From the NCBI GenBank assembly GCA_045658645.1, contig JAZOVJ010000050.1, forward strand, positions 1 to 14,153: a stretch of 14,153 nt of DNA, read 5' to 3'. This document shows, in pieces, positions 7,136-13,403 of this stretch. The DNA is from UBA1738 sp045658645. GTDB lineage: Bacteria > Bacillota > Clostridia > UBA1381. A program made the translations under genes and the position numbers. Positions within the stretch are counted from its first letter, which is position 1; every line of letters starts with the position of its first letter. The notes under the pieces are model-generated. The model worked only from the letters and a program-made list of their open reading frames with translations. It ran no database searches and had not been told where the DNA came from.

Positions 7136-7139
7136 CGGT

Positions 7140-7168
7140 ATTATATACCATTATTATTGGTTTGTCAA
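7140..7168 (-). promoter_or_regulatory. Consensus promoter of the ylxM-ffh operon
   Basis: Minus-strand TTGACA (7163-7168), a 17-base spacer and TATAAT (7140-7145) match sigma-A consensus fully. Predicted transcription start is near 7133, about 35 bases upstream of ylxM. Confidence 0.93.
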
Positions 7169-7225
7169 TGGTTTTTGTTAAAAAAATTAAAAAACAAAGA
7201 TACACAAAAACACACCGTCACAACA

Positions 7226-7255
7226 AAACAAAAACTCTGTCAAAAGACAGAGTTT
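7226..7255 (-). terminator. Terminator of the nucleotidyltransferase gene
   Basis: A perfect 10-bp stem (7232-7241 with 7246-7255) with a 4-base loop is followed on the minus strand by TTTTTGTTTT. It lies 130 bases past the stop codon of the nucleotidyltransferase and upstream of the ylxM promoter, so it insulates the two units. Confidence 0.9.
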
Positions 7256-7274
7256 AGTTTCATTTTGTAAAGCT

Positions 7275-7373
7275 TTTTCTTTAGGATAAAGAAAATTGTT
7301 CGAATCGGTAAATTCACTATCCGGCATATGTGTTTACGACAGGTGCTTAACTTCACCGATTATGGTCAATTTT
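7275..7373 (-). other. Structured 3' untranslated region or small RNA candidate
   Basis: No gene lies between 7257 and 7385. Two nested perfect 7-base inverted repeats occur: 7292-7298 with 7367-7373, and 7303-7309 with 7355-7361, separated by small internal loops. A further 9-bp hairpin, 7275-7283 with 7287-7295, shares bases 7292-7295 with the outer stem, so the two cannot form together. A local GGUG/CACC pairing competes with the inner stem. The terminator at 7226-7255 follows. I recognise no known RNA family and see no promoter of its own. Confidence 0.4.
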
Positions 7374-7385
7374 TACATCCCAAAA

Positions 7386-8246
7386 TCAGATGCCGTCATA
7401 TAGACCCTGTGCACAAAGGTCAGCAATAGCCTTCTGCACTTCTTCCTTGTCCTCACGATATGTAATTCCGTACCACTTATCCTTGTTTGAGTATGCCTTA
7501 ACTGTTGCAAGTCCTGATTTCATCATCTTATCAACTGTGTTAGGGATTAAGCACTCATCTTTCATAAGGTCAGCAGTTTCAAGGAAATTCTTGAATTCCT
7601 TTTCAAGTTCCGGGAAAATGTCAGGCGTAAAGCCCCAAAGATTCATTGAAACCTTCTGGTCAGCAGGCAACTGTGTCCAGGTTGCGCCGTCATCTTCAGT
7701 AAACTGCATCTGTGAATTGATTTTTGTTCTTTCAACAATATCCTTTAAGTAACCGTTTTCGATTACACAGCATCCTCTTGCCACTGTTCCGTTTTCAGAA
7801 ACTGTCTTGTCAAGGTCATAGCCTACCATACAGAAGTCCATACCTTCAGCTTTTGCAAGGTGGTCGTGAATTTCTGTAAATGCGTTAGCGCCATAGTAAT
7901 CGTCTGCATTGATAACTGCAAACGGTTCCTTAACGGTATCCTTACAGCAAAGAATTGCATGAGTTGTTCCGAAAGGCTTTTTTCTGCCCTCAGGAAGAAT
8001 TGAAACATCCTGCATAACGTAGTCAACGTCAATTACCTTTTCAATCTTCTTTCCAACAAGTTCCTTAAAGTCCTTTTCAATTTCTTCCTTAATAATAAAT
8101 ACGATTTTATTAAAACCGGCTTTCTTTGCATCATAAACAGAAAAGTCAAGTAAAACCTCTCCGCCCGGTCCGATTGGTTCCATCTGCTTAAGTCCGCCAA
8201 AACGGCTTCCCATACCAGCTGCCATTACTACTAATGTTGTGTTCAT
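7386..8246 (-). CDS. Sugar-phosphate-type nucleotidyltransferase
   Basis: The 286-residue product belongs to the nucleotidyltransferase superfamily that joins NTPs to sugar phosphates or phosphoalcohols. The nucleotide-binding loop is seen as VVMAAGMGSRFGGLKQ (about 6-21), followed by PFGTTHAIL (91-99) and the metal-site region VINADDYYG (111-119). The GGLKQ form of the signature differs from the usual LTxxxPK of GalU and RmlA, so I do not assign UTP-glucose or dTTP-glucose specificity. The start at 8246 is set by a TGGAGGAA site (8253-8260); a longer open frame to 8309 begins inside the -35 box and would be untranscribed. The gene stands alone, with its own promoter and terminator, so neighbours give no hint of substrate. 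Confidence 0.85.
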   Translation of the reverse strand: MNTTLVVMAAGMGSRFGGLKQMEPIGPGGEVLLDFSVYDAKKAGFNKIVFIIKEEIEKDFKELVGKKIEKVIDVDYVMQDVSILPEGRKKPFGTTHAILCCKDTVKEPFAVINADDYYGANAFTEIHDHLAKAEGMDFCMVGYDLDKTVSENGTVARGCCVIENGYLKDIVERTKINSQMQFTEDDGATWTQLPADQKVSMNLWGFTPDIFPELEKEFKNFLETADLMKDECLIPNTVDKMMKSGLATVKAYSNKDKWYGITYREDKEEVQKAIADLCAQGLYDGI

Positions 8247-8280
8247 TTCAAATTCCTCCAAACAAAATCTTCTCATAATA

Positions 8281-8309
8281 ATTATAGTAATAATTTGGAA
8301 TTTTGTCAA
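8281..8309 (-). promoter_or_regulatory. Consensus promoter of the nucleotidyltransferase
   Basis: Minus-strand TTGACA (8304-8309), a 17-base spacer and TATAAT (8281-8286) match consensus in full. The predicted leader is about 28 bases. The divergent stretch 8310-8377 between this and the tRNA promoter holds no feature I can name. Confidence 0.92.
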
Positions 8310-8377
8310 TATATTTAAAGTAAAATGGCATTCAACAACACCTGTTAAACCGTTGTATTTGCAGCATTTTTTTGCAG

Positions 8378-8440
8378 TTAAAACTTTTTTGAAAAAAATT
8401 TAAAAAAATGCTTGACAAATAGCTTTCTTGCTGATATAAT
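8378..8440 (+). promoter_or_regulatory. Consensus promoter with A/T-tract UP-like region, tRNA operon
   Basis: TTGACA (8412-8417), a 17-base spacer and TATAAT (8435-8440) match consensus fully. Phased A and T tracts fill 8378-8409 immediately upstream, as in UP elements that raise stable-RNA transcription. Transcription should begin near 8447, about 23 bases before tRNA-Val. Confidence 0.92.
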
Positions 8441-8469
8441 AATCTCTGTTGTCACGTATTGTGTCATTT

Positions 8470-8545
8470 GGGAGTATAGCTCAGCTGGGAGAGCGTCTGC
8501 CTTACAAGCAGGATGTCACAGGTTCGAGCCCTGTTACTCCCACCA
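8470..8545 (+). tRNA. tRNA-Val (UAC)
   Basis: The 76-base gene folds fully. The 7-bp acceptor stem pairs GGGAGTA with TACTCCC, the anticodon loop CTTACAA gives UAC, and the T arm has TTCGAGC. The discriminator is A and CCA is encoded. Confidence 0.97.
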
Positions 8546-8565
8546 ATAACACTTTTCTTATATGT

Positions 8566-8642
8566 GGCCCGGTAGTTCAGTTGGTTAGAACGCTAGCCTG
8601 TCACGCTAGAGGTCGTGGGTTCGAGCCCCATCCGGGTCGCCA
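8566..8642 (+). tRNA. tRNA-Asp (GUC)
   Basis: The 77-base cloverleaf pairs GGCCCGG with CCGGGTC (one G-U) and has anticodon loop CTGTCAC, giving GUC. The discriminator G is the aspartate identity base, and CCA is encoded. It follows tRNA-Val by 20 bases. Confidence 0.97.
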
Positions 8643-8663
8643 TATTTTTTTGTGACAATATTT

Positions 8664-8739
8664 GCCTCTGTAGCTCAGTCGGTAGAGCAAGGGACTGAAA
8701 ATCCCTGTGTCGGCGGTTCGATTCCACCCGGAGGCACCA
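8664..8739 (+). tRNA. tRNA-Phe (GAA)
   Basis: The 76-base cloverleaf pairs GCCTCTG with CGGAGGC and has anticodon loop CTGAAAA, giving GAA. The discriminator is A and CCA is encoded. The T stem GGCGG/CCACC contains one C-A mismatch (C51 with A63), which is unusual; everything else is canonical, so it is probably functional. Confidence 0.95.
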
Positions 8740-8747
8740 TTATAAAT

Positions 8748-8822
8748 GCGGGAGTGGCTCAGTGGTAGAGCGTCACCTTGCCAAGGTGAACGTCGCGAGT
8801 TCGAATCTCGTCTTCCGCTCCA
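8748..8822 (+). tRNA. tRNA-Gly (GCC)
   Basis: The 75-base cloverleaf pairs GCGGGAG with CTTCCGC and has anticodon loop TTGCCAA, giving GCC. The discriminator is U and CCA is encoded. It follows tRNA-Phe by 8 bases. Confidence 0.97.
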
Positions 8823-8827
8823 TTTCA

Positions 8828-8853
8828 CAAAAGACGCTCTAATGCGTCTTTTG
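8828..8853 (+). other. Hairpin between tRNA-Gly and tRNA-Cys
   Basis: A perfect 10-bp stem (8828-8837 with 8844-8853) has a 6-base loop. The downstream arm ends in four U residues plus G, but no U run follows. It may cause partial termination before tRNA-Cys or be a processing site. Confidence 0.55.
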
Positions 8854-8861
8854 TACTAAAC

Positions 8862-8936
8862 GGCACCATAGCCAAGTGGTAAGGCAGAAGTCTGCAACAC
8901 TTTTATGCCCCAGTTCGAATCTGGGTGGTGCCTCCA
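8862..8936 (+). tRNA. tRNA-Cys (GCA)
   Basis: The 75-base cloverleaf pairs GGCACCA perfectly with TGGTGCC and has anticodon loop CTGCAAC, giving GCA. It has a 3-bp D stem, and the discriminator U is the cysteine identity base. CCA is encoded. It is the last gene of the tRNA operon. Confidence 0.96.
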
Positions 8937-8937
8937 G

Positions 8938-8977
8938 AAAAAAACCGTCAATCTTGATATAAGATTGGCGGTTTTTT
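8938..8977 (+). terminator. Terminator of the tRNA operon
   Basis: An 11-bp stem (8945-8955 with 8961-8971, one G-U pair) with a 5-base loop is followed by six T residues. A matching A run precedes it. It begins immediately after the tRNA-Cys CCA. Confidence 0.95.
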
Positions 8978-9011
8978 CATTTAAATCCGTCTTGCTACGG
9001 GATAAATTTCC

Positions 9012-9040
9012 TTGCTTTTTTACATACACTCTGTTATAAT
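9012..9040 (+). promoter_or_regulatory. Likely promoter of trkA-trkH
   Basis: A perfect -10 TATAAT (9035-9040) lies 17 bases after a weak -35 TTGCTT (9012-9017). It gives a leader of about 35 bases. The weak -35 box suggests lower or activator-assisted expression compared with the other promoters here. Confidence 0.6.
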
Positions 9041-9079
9041 TGAGATAATATTACTATTTAGGGAAAGGAGCTACCCTTT

Positions 9080-10438
9080 ATGAATATAATCATTGTTGGC
9101 TGTGGCAAAGTCGGACAGAAAATTGCCGAAAAGCTGAGCCAGGAAAATGAGCATAACATTACTGTGGTTGATACAAGGCGATTTAAGGTAGAGAACATCA
9201 TTAACGAATATGATGTGATGGGTGTTGTTGGAAGCTGTGCTGATATTGACATCTTAAAAGAAGCCGGAGTTGAGAATGCAGACATTCTTATAGCCGTTAC
9301 AGGCTCTGACGAGCTTAACCTTTTAACCTGCCTTATGGCAAAAAAAGCCGGTGAATGCCAGACCATAGCCCGTGTCAGAAACCCTGAATACCGAAAGTCG
9401 CTTCCGCTTTTCAAGGAAGACTTAGGTCTTGCTATGATTATAAATCCTGAACAAACCGCTGCTATGGAAATAGCACGAGTGCTTCGTTTTCCAAGCGCAA
9501 TACAGATTGATACCTTTGCAAAAGGAAGGGTTGAAATTCTTAAATTTAAAATACACGAAGGCTCTCCTCTTAACAATATAAGCGTTATGGAAATGAGCCA
9601 GAAAATCGACTCAAACATTCTTATATGCGGAGTTCAGCGCGGTGATGACGCCGTCATCCCCGGCGGTGACTTCGTATTAAACGCAGGTGATATTATTAGC
9701 ATCGTAGCCCCTGCAAAAAGTGCAGGTGAGTTCTTCCGTAGAATTGGCGTTAAAACCAACCGTGTAAAAGACGCTATAATAGTTGGCGGAGGCGAAACCG
9801 GATACTATCTTGCGGGTATTCTTCTCCGCTCCGGAATTAAAGTTAAGATTATTGAGAAAAACCAAAAGCGAAGTGAGGAGCTTGCCGAACTTCTTCCAAA
9901 AGCTACCATTATAAACGCCGACGGAACAGAAAACCGTGTTCTTTTAGAGGAAGGCATTGAATTTGCAGAGTCTTTTGTGGCTCTTACCAATATAGATGAA
10001 GAAAACATTCTGCTTTCGCTTTTTGCAAAAAGCAAGATGAATGGTAAGCTTGTAACAAAGATTAACCGTATCGCATACGATGAGGTTATTTCAAACCTTG
10101 ACCTTGATACCACGATTTATCCGAAAAATATTACTGCAGAATATATTGTGAAGTTTGTTCGTGCCAAGAATAATTCCATAGGAAGCAACATCGAAACAAT
10201 GCACAGTATTTTAGACGGGAAAGCCGAAGCTTTGGAATTTATTATCCGTGAAAATTCACCGGTTGCAGGTATTCCTTTAGAAAAGCTTAATATTAAAGAA
10301 AACATTCTTGTTGCCTGCATTAACCGAGGTGCAGATGTTATTATTCCAAGAGGTCGTGACATAATTAACGCAGGCGACCACGTTATCGTTATAACCAAAA
10401 ATTCAGGTTTTACCGATATATCAGATATTTTAAAATAA
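9080..10438 (+). CDS. trkA: Trk potassium uptake regulatory subunit TrkA
   Basis: TrkA is the cytoplasmic nucleotide-binding ring that gates the TrkH potassium channel. The 452-residue product has the classic duplicated build. RCK_N domain one (1-120) has the Rossmann motif GCGKVG at 7-12 and acidic D31. RCK_C one spans about 143-223. RCK_N two (from 231) has GGGETG at 236-241 and E259, and RCK_C two runs from about 370 to the end. Both halves keep the glycine motif, so both may bind NAD(H) or nucleotides. Family length is normal. An AAAGGAG site precedes the ATG, and the stop codon is 12 bases before trkH. Confidence 0.96.
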   Translation: MNIIIVGCGKVGQKIAEKLSQENEHNITVVDTRRFKVENIINEYDVMGVVGSCADIDILKEAGVENADILIAVTGSDELNLLTCLMAKKAGECQTIARVRNPEYRKSLPLFKEDLGLAMIINPEQTAAMEIARVLRFPSAIQIDTFAKGRVEILKFKIHEGSPLNNISVMEMSQKIDSNILICGVQRGDDAVIPGGDFVLNAGDIISIVAPAKSAGEFFRRIGVKTNRVKDAIIVGGGETGYYLAGILLRSGIKVKIIEKNQKRSEELAELLPKATIINADGTENRVLLEEGIEFAESFVALTNIDEENILLSLFAKSKMNGKLVTKINRIAYDEVISNLDLDTTIYPKNITAEYIVKFVRAKNNSIGSNIETMHSILDGKAEALEFIIRENSPVAGIPLEKLNIKENILVACINRGADVIIPRGRDIINAGDHVIVITKNSGFTDISDILK

Positions 10439-10450
10439 GAGGTGTATGCT

Positions 10451-11887
10451 ATGAATTATAGACTAATCTTACATACCCTCGGATGGGTTTTAAATATCGA
10501 GGCGGCGGCAATGCTTTTGCCACTCGTGTGTTCCCTTTTATACGGTGAAACAGATATGGCAAAGATTTTTCTTGTCTGCATCGCCATTTGCCTTGCAATC
10601 GGAGTAGCCCTCACGGTAAAACCGCTCACAAAAAAATCAATGTATGCCAAAGAAGGCTTCACCTGTGTAGCACTTTCCTGGATTGTCCTTAGTATATTCG
10701 GTTCACTTCCGTTTATTTTTTCAGGGACTGCAAGCGTTATAGATTCACTTTTTGAAACGGCTTCAGGATTTACTACAACAGGTTCAACCATTCTCGCAGA
10801 CGTTGAAATACTTCCAAAAGGTCTTCTCTTCTGGCGAAGCTTTACACATTGGCTGGGCGGAATGGGTGTCCTGGTGTTCCTTGTTGCCATTCTTCCGTTA
10901 GCAGGAGGTAACAATCTGCATCTTATCAAGGCAGAAAGCACAGGGCCATCAGTTGGAAAACTTGTTCCTAAAGTCCGCTCAACTGCAAAGATTCTATATC
11001 TTATGTATCTGGCACTTACCGGGATTATGCTGGTTTTACTGCTTCTTGGCGGTATGAATCTGTTCGAATCCCTGACAATTGCTTTCGGAACTGCAGGTAC
11101 AGGCGGTTTTTCCATACTGAATAGCGGATGCGCAACTTACTCGCCATATATACAGATTGTTATAACCGTATTTATGATGCTGTTCGGCATCAATTTCTCA
11201 CTATATTACCTGCTTCTTTTAGGTAAAATAAGAGATGTCTTGCGTTCAGAAGAGCTTCGTTCATACCTTGGAATTATCCTTATTTCCATTGTTATTATAG
11301 TTTTTAACTGTAAAGATATGTACCAAAACATCGGCGAAGCCATTCGCCACACCGCATTTCAGGTAAGTGCTATAATAACCTCTACCGGTTTTACAACCAC
11401 TGACTTCGATTTATGGCCAGCGTTTTCAAAAACCATTATAGTTATTCTTATGTTTATCGGTGCGATGGCAGGAAGCACCGGAGGAGGCATTAAGGTTTCA
11501 AGAATTCTTATTGTTTTGAAAAGCATAAAAAAAGAGATTTTCGGTGCAGTACATCCTAACGCCACACGAAAAGTCACCATCGACCAAAGACCTGTGGCGC
11601 ACGAGATTGTACGCGGAGTAAATGTTTATATAGCGGCTCATGTAGTGCTTTTCGCAGTATCTGTTCTTTTAATAAGCATTGACAACTTTGACCCTACAAC
11701 GAATTTTACAGCTGTTTTAACCTGCCTTAACAACATCGGGCCGGGGCTTGCCGAAGTTGGTCCAACACGAAATTTCTCGATTTTCTCGAATTTCTCAACT
11801 TTGGTTCTAACGGCAGATATGCTTGTAGGAAGACTTGAAATATTCCCGTTCTTAGTGCTTTTCGCACCATCTACGTGGAGAAAATAA
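10451..11887 (+). CDS. trkH: Trk potassium channel subunit TrkH
   Basis: TrkH is the membrane pore that takes up potassium. The 478-residue product is highly hydrophobic with four repeated membrane-pore-membrane units. Their pore loops are visible as SGFTTTGSTIL (105-115), GTAGTGGFS (213-221), STGFTTTDFD (311-320) and NNIGPGLAEVG (427-437), each with a filter glycine. The gating-loop motif AMAGSTGGGIKVSR lies at 338-351. The C-terminus RLEIFPFLVLF is typical. I chose the ATG at 10451 because an AGAGGTG site lies 6 bases upstream; a GTG at 10442 overlaps that site. The tight spacing shows co-transcription with trkA, its gating partner. Confidence 0.96.
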   Translation: MNYRLILHTLGWVLNIEAAAMLLPLVCSLLYGETDMAKIFLVCIAICLAIGVALTVKPLTKKSMYAKEGFTCVALSWIVLSIFGSLPFIFSGTASVIDSLFETASGFTTTGSTILADVEILPKGLLFWRSFTHWLGGMGVLVFLVAILPLAGGNNLHLIKAESTGPSVGKLVPKVRSTAKILYLMYLALTGIMLVLLLLGGMNLFESLTIAFGTAGTGGFSILNSGCATYSPYIQIVITVFMMLFGINFSLYYLLLLGKIRDVLRSEELRSYLGIILISIVIIVFNCKDMYQNIGEAIRHTAFQVSAIITSTGFTTTDFDLWPAFSKTIIVILMFIGAMAGSTGGGIKVSRILIVLKSIKKEIFGAVHPNATRKVTIDQRPVAHEIVRGVNVYIAAHVVLFAVSVLLISIDNFDPTTNFTAVLTCLNNIGPGLAEVGPTRNFSIFSNFSTLVLTADMLVGRLEIFPFLVLFAPSTWRK

Positions 11888-11916
11888 AAGACTTTGATTT
11901 ACTCCAAGTCTTTTTT
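11886..11916 (+). terminator. Terminator of trkA-trkH
   Basis: A 9-bp stem (11886-11894 with 11906-11914) with an 11-base loop is followed by more T residues. It overlaps the trkH stop codon. The wide loop makes it weaker than the others, and the next hairpin may back it up. Confidence 0.75.
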
Positions 11917-11923
11917 ATAGCAT

Positions 11924-11952
11924 AAAAAAAGCGTTCCGTTTGGAACGCTTTT
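11924..11952 (-). terminator. Terminator of rplU-rpmA
   Basis: A perfect 11-bp stem (11927-11937 with 11942-11952) with loop GTTT is followed on the minus strand by seven T residues. It lies 12 bases past the rpmA stop and faces the trkH terminator. The plus-strand side TTTTATTT could also stop trkH read-through. Confidence 0.92.
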
Positions 11953-11964
11953 ATTTGTAAGATT

Positions 11965-12219
11965 TTATGCAGAATAAACGCTGCACTGCTTTTTATCTCT
12001 GCCTTTTCTTTCGAACTTAACCTTTCCGTCAATCAACGCAAAAAGTGTATCATCACTACCGATACCAACATTGTTACCCGGGTGAATCTTAGTTCCTCTC
12101 TGTCTTACAAGGATGTTGCCAGCCAATACGAACTGACCGTCTGCTCTCTTCACACCAAGACGTTTACTCTCGCTATCACGACCGTTCTTGGTAGAACCCA
12201 TACCTTTTTTATGAGCCAT
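11965..12219 (-). CDS. rpmA: 50S ribosomal protein bL27
   Basis: bL27 sits at the peptidyl transferase centre, and its flexible N-terminus reaches the acceptor ends of the tRNAs. The 84-residue product begins MAHKKGMGSTKNGRDSESKR, the short form known from Gram-negatives. It lacks the roughly nine-residue LDLQFFA-type extension that Firmicutes usually carry and that the Prp protease removes. An AGAGGTG site precedes the ATG. rplU lies 44 bases upstream with no prp (ysxB) gene between, which fits the absence of a cleavage site. The central motif GNILVRQRGTKIHPGNNVGIG is standard. Confidence 0.97.
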   Translation of the reverse strand: MAHKKGMGSTKNGRDSESKRLGVKRADGQFVLAGNILVRQRGTKIHPGNNVGIGSDDTLFALIDGKVKFERKGRDKKQCSVYSA

Positions 12220-12263
12220 TAATTAACACCTCTGCTTTCGAATTAGATTTTAAATAGCTTAAA

Positions 12264-12575
12264 TTAAGCATTGATAGATTCAATAGTAATCTTTGTGTAA
12301 GGCTGTCTGTGACCCTTCTTTGAACGCTCGTTCTTCTTTCTCTTCATCTTGAAGACGTAGATCTTTTTAGCCTTTCCCTGCTTTGTAACCTTACCAACTA
12401 CCTTAGCGCCGGCTACAACAGGAGTTCCGATTGTTAAATCGTCACCATTTGCAACTGCAAGTACCTTGTCAAATGTAACGCTTTCGCCTTCAGCTACTTC
12501 AAGCTTTTCAACGAATATTACGCTACCTTCTTCAACCTTGTACTGCTTTCCGCCTGTTTCAAAAATTGCGTACAT
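12264..12575 (-). CDS. rplU: 50S ribosomal protein bL21
   Basis: bL21 binds domain I of 23S rRNA together with bL20 in the large subunit. The 103-residue product has the family opening MYAIFETGGKQYKVEEG, the conserved GTPVVAGAKVVGKV, and the basic KMKRKKNERSKKGHRQPYTKI toward the end. An AAGGAGGTG site (12581-12589) gives strong initiation. It leads a two-gene operon with rpmA behind a consensus promoter and a folded leader of about 65 bases that may provide ribosomal-protein feedback control. Confidence 0.98.
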   Translation of the reverse strand: MYAIFETGGKQYKVEEGSVIFVEKLEVAEGESVTFDKVLAVANGDDLTIGTPVVAGAKVVGKVTKQGKAKKIYVFKMKRKKNERSKKGHRQPYTKITIESINA

Positions 12576-12589
12576 GAAAACACCTCCTT

Positions 12590-12655
12590 ATAATATGAAG
12601 TCACGCTGATGCCGGTACCCGTTTGGGATTTATAACCATGCATTCATGCGGATAC
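12590..12655 (-). promoter_or_regulatory. Candidate L21-type ribosomal protein leader
   Basis: The region between the predicted start of transcription and the rplU ribosome-binding site folds into one arm. CGC-A-UG-A-AUGC (plus 12640-12650) pairs with 12604-12612, leaving two bulged A residues. GGU/ACC (12635-12637 with 12614-12616) follows, and a CCC-AAAC-GGG hairpin (12618-12627) sits at the tip. Rfam describes an L21 leader in this position in low-GC Gram-positives; I infer, without a model search, that this is one. Confidence 0.5.
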
Positions 12656-12661
12656 TGTAGT

Positions 12662-12690
12662 ATTATACCACACACAATTCTGTTTGTCAA
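12662..12690 (-). promoter_or_regulatory. Consensus promoter of rplU-rpmA
   Basis: Minus-strand TTGACA (12685-12690), a 17-base spacer and TATAAT (12662-12667) match consensus fully. It begins 12 bases past the stop codon of the upstream SanA-like gene. No terminator separates them, so some read-through into rplU is likely. Confidence 0.93.
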
Positions 12691-12702
12691 CGTTTTTTTG
12701 TA

Positions 12703-13377
12703 TTATTTTGTAAGATTATCTTCTGTTACCGTTCCGCTTCCTGTTATGGGAATTACGTCACCTAAATATTTCGGTTTTGAGTGCAGGATTTCGCACTGCA
12801 AAAAGGCTTTTACCCTTGCCGGATATTCGCGTATGCTCTGAAACGCCGTGCTTTTAGCTGTTGAATTTTCCGCCTCAACGCCCATCACATCTATACCCAT
12901 TTTATTGCCAATATAAAGAGCTCGGCGAAGATGCAATGATTGGGTTACAACAACAGCTTTACTAACCTTAAAAACACTTCTTGCACGGTACATGCTGTCA
13001 TAGGTGGAAAATCCTGCATGGTCCATAAAGATGTCATCCTTTGGAATACCCTTTTCCAAAAGGTAGTTCCGCATAACATTAACCTCGTCATAACTACTCT
13101 CACCGTGGTCACCTGATACTAATATTTTCTTCGTATGCCCAAGGTTATACACTTCAATCGCCTTATCCAGCCTGTTGGCAAGTGATATTGACGGTCTGTT
13201 CCCAACAATACCTGCACCAAGCACAATTATGCAGTCTGCTTTTTGGGTTTCTACCAACGGCACAGTCAGTTGTTCGCCAATTCTGTCGGTGTGGTTATAT
13301 ATCATAACAGTAAAGAAGATGACCGCAATGATTCCTGACATAAAAATTCGCACGGCCTTTTTTATGATTTTTTTCAT
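12703..13377 (-). CDS. SanA/YdcF-like DUF218 membrane protein
   Basis: The 224-residue product has a basic start and one N-terminal membrane segment (about 9-27), then a DUF218 domain that should face the outside. Family motifs are visible: ADCIIVLGAGIVGNRPS (47-63), KKILVSGDHGESSYDEVNVM, a YDSMYRA segment and VVVTQSLHLRRALYI. The family includes E. coli SanA, YdcF and ElyC, linked to envelope integrity and, for SanA, vancomycin sensitivity at high temperature. The exact reaction is not established. An AAAGGA site precedes the ATG. It lies 26 bases after the HAD phosphatase gene, so the two are probably co-transcribed. Name is by family only. Confidence 0.85.
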   Translation of the reverse strand: MKKIIKKAVRIFMSGIIAVIFFTVMIYNHTDRIGEQLTVPLVETQKADCIIVLGAGIVGNRPSISLANRLDKAIEVYNLGHTKKILVSGDHGESSYDEVNVMRNYLLEKGIPKDDIFMDHAGFSTYDSMYRARSVFKVSKAVVVTQSLHLRRALYIGNKMGIDVMGVEAENSTAKSTAFQSIREYPARVKAFLQCEILHSKPKYLGDVIPITGSGTVTEDNLTK

Positions 13378-13403
13378 TAATGATTCCTTTCACCTGTGTT
13401 AAT

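Noticed and set aside
7242..7265. Seven-codon minus-strand frame entering the terminator hairpin, like a leader peptide
   Set aside because: It has no ribosome-binding site, no run of regulatory codons, and no gene directly downstream to be attenuated.
7318..7354. Minus-strand GAAGTTAAGC followed by GCCGGATAGTG recalls a 5S rRNA core
   Set aside because: The spacing between the two pieces is too long and the flanking 5S helices cannot be found, so the likeness is probably chance.
8246..8309. Longer N-terminus for the nucleotidyltransferase from a TTG at 8309
   Set aside because: That codon lies in the -35 box of the gene's own promoter, and the extension covers both promoter elements, so it would not be transcribed.
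8449..8828. Open frames on both strands across the tRNA genes (8449-8655 plus, 8601-8828 minus)
   Set aside because: They consist of tRNA sequence. The peptides they predict are the well-known false proteins made by translating tRNA genes.
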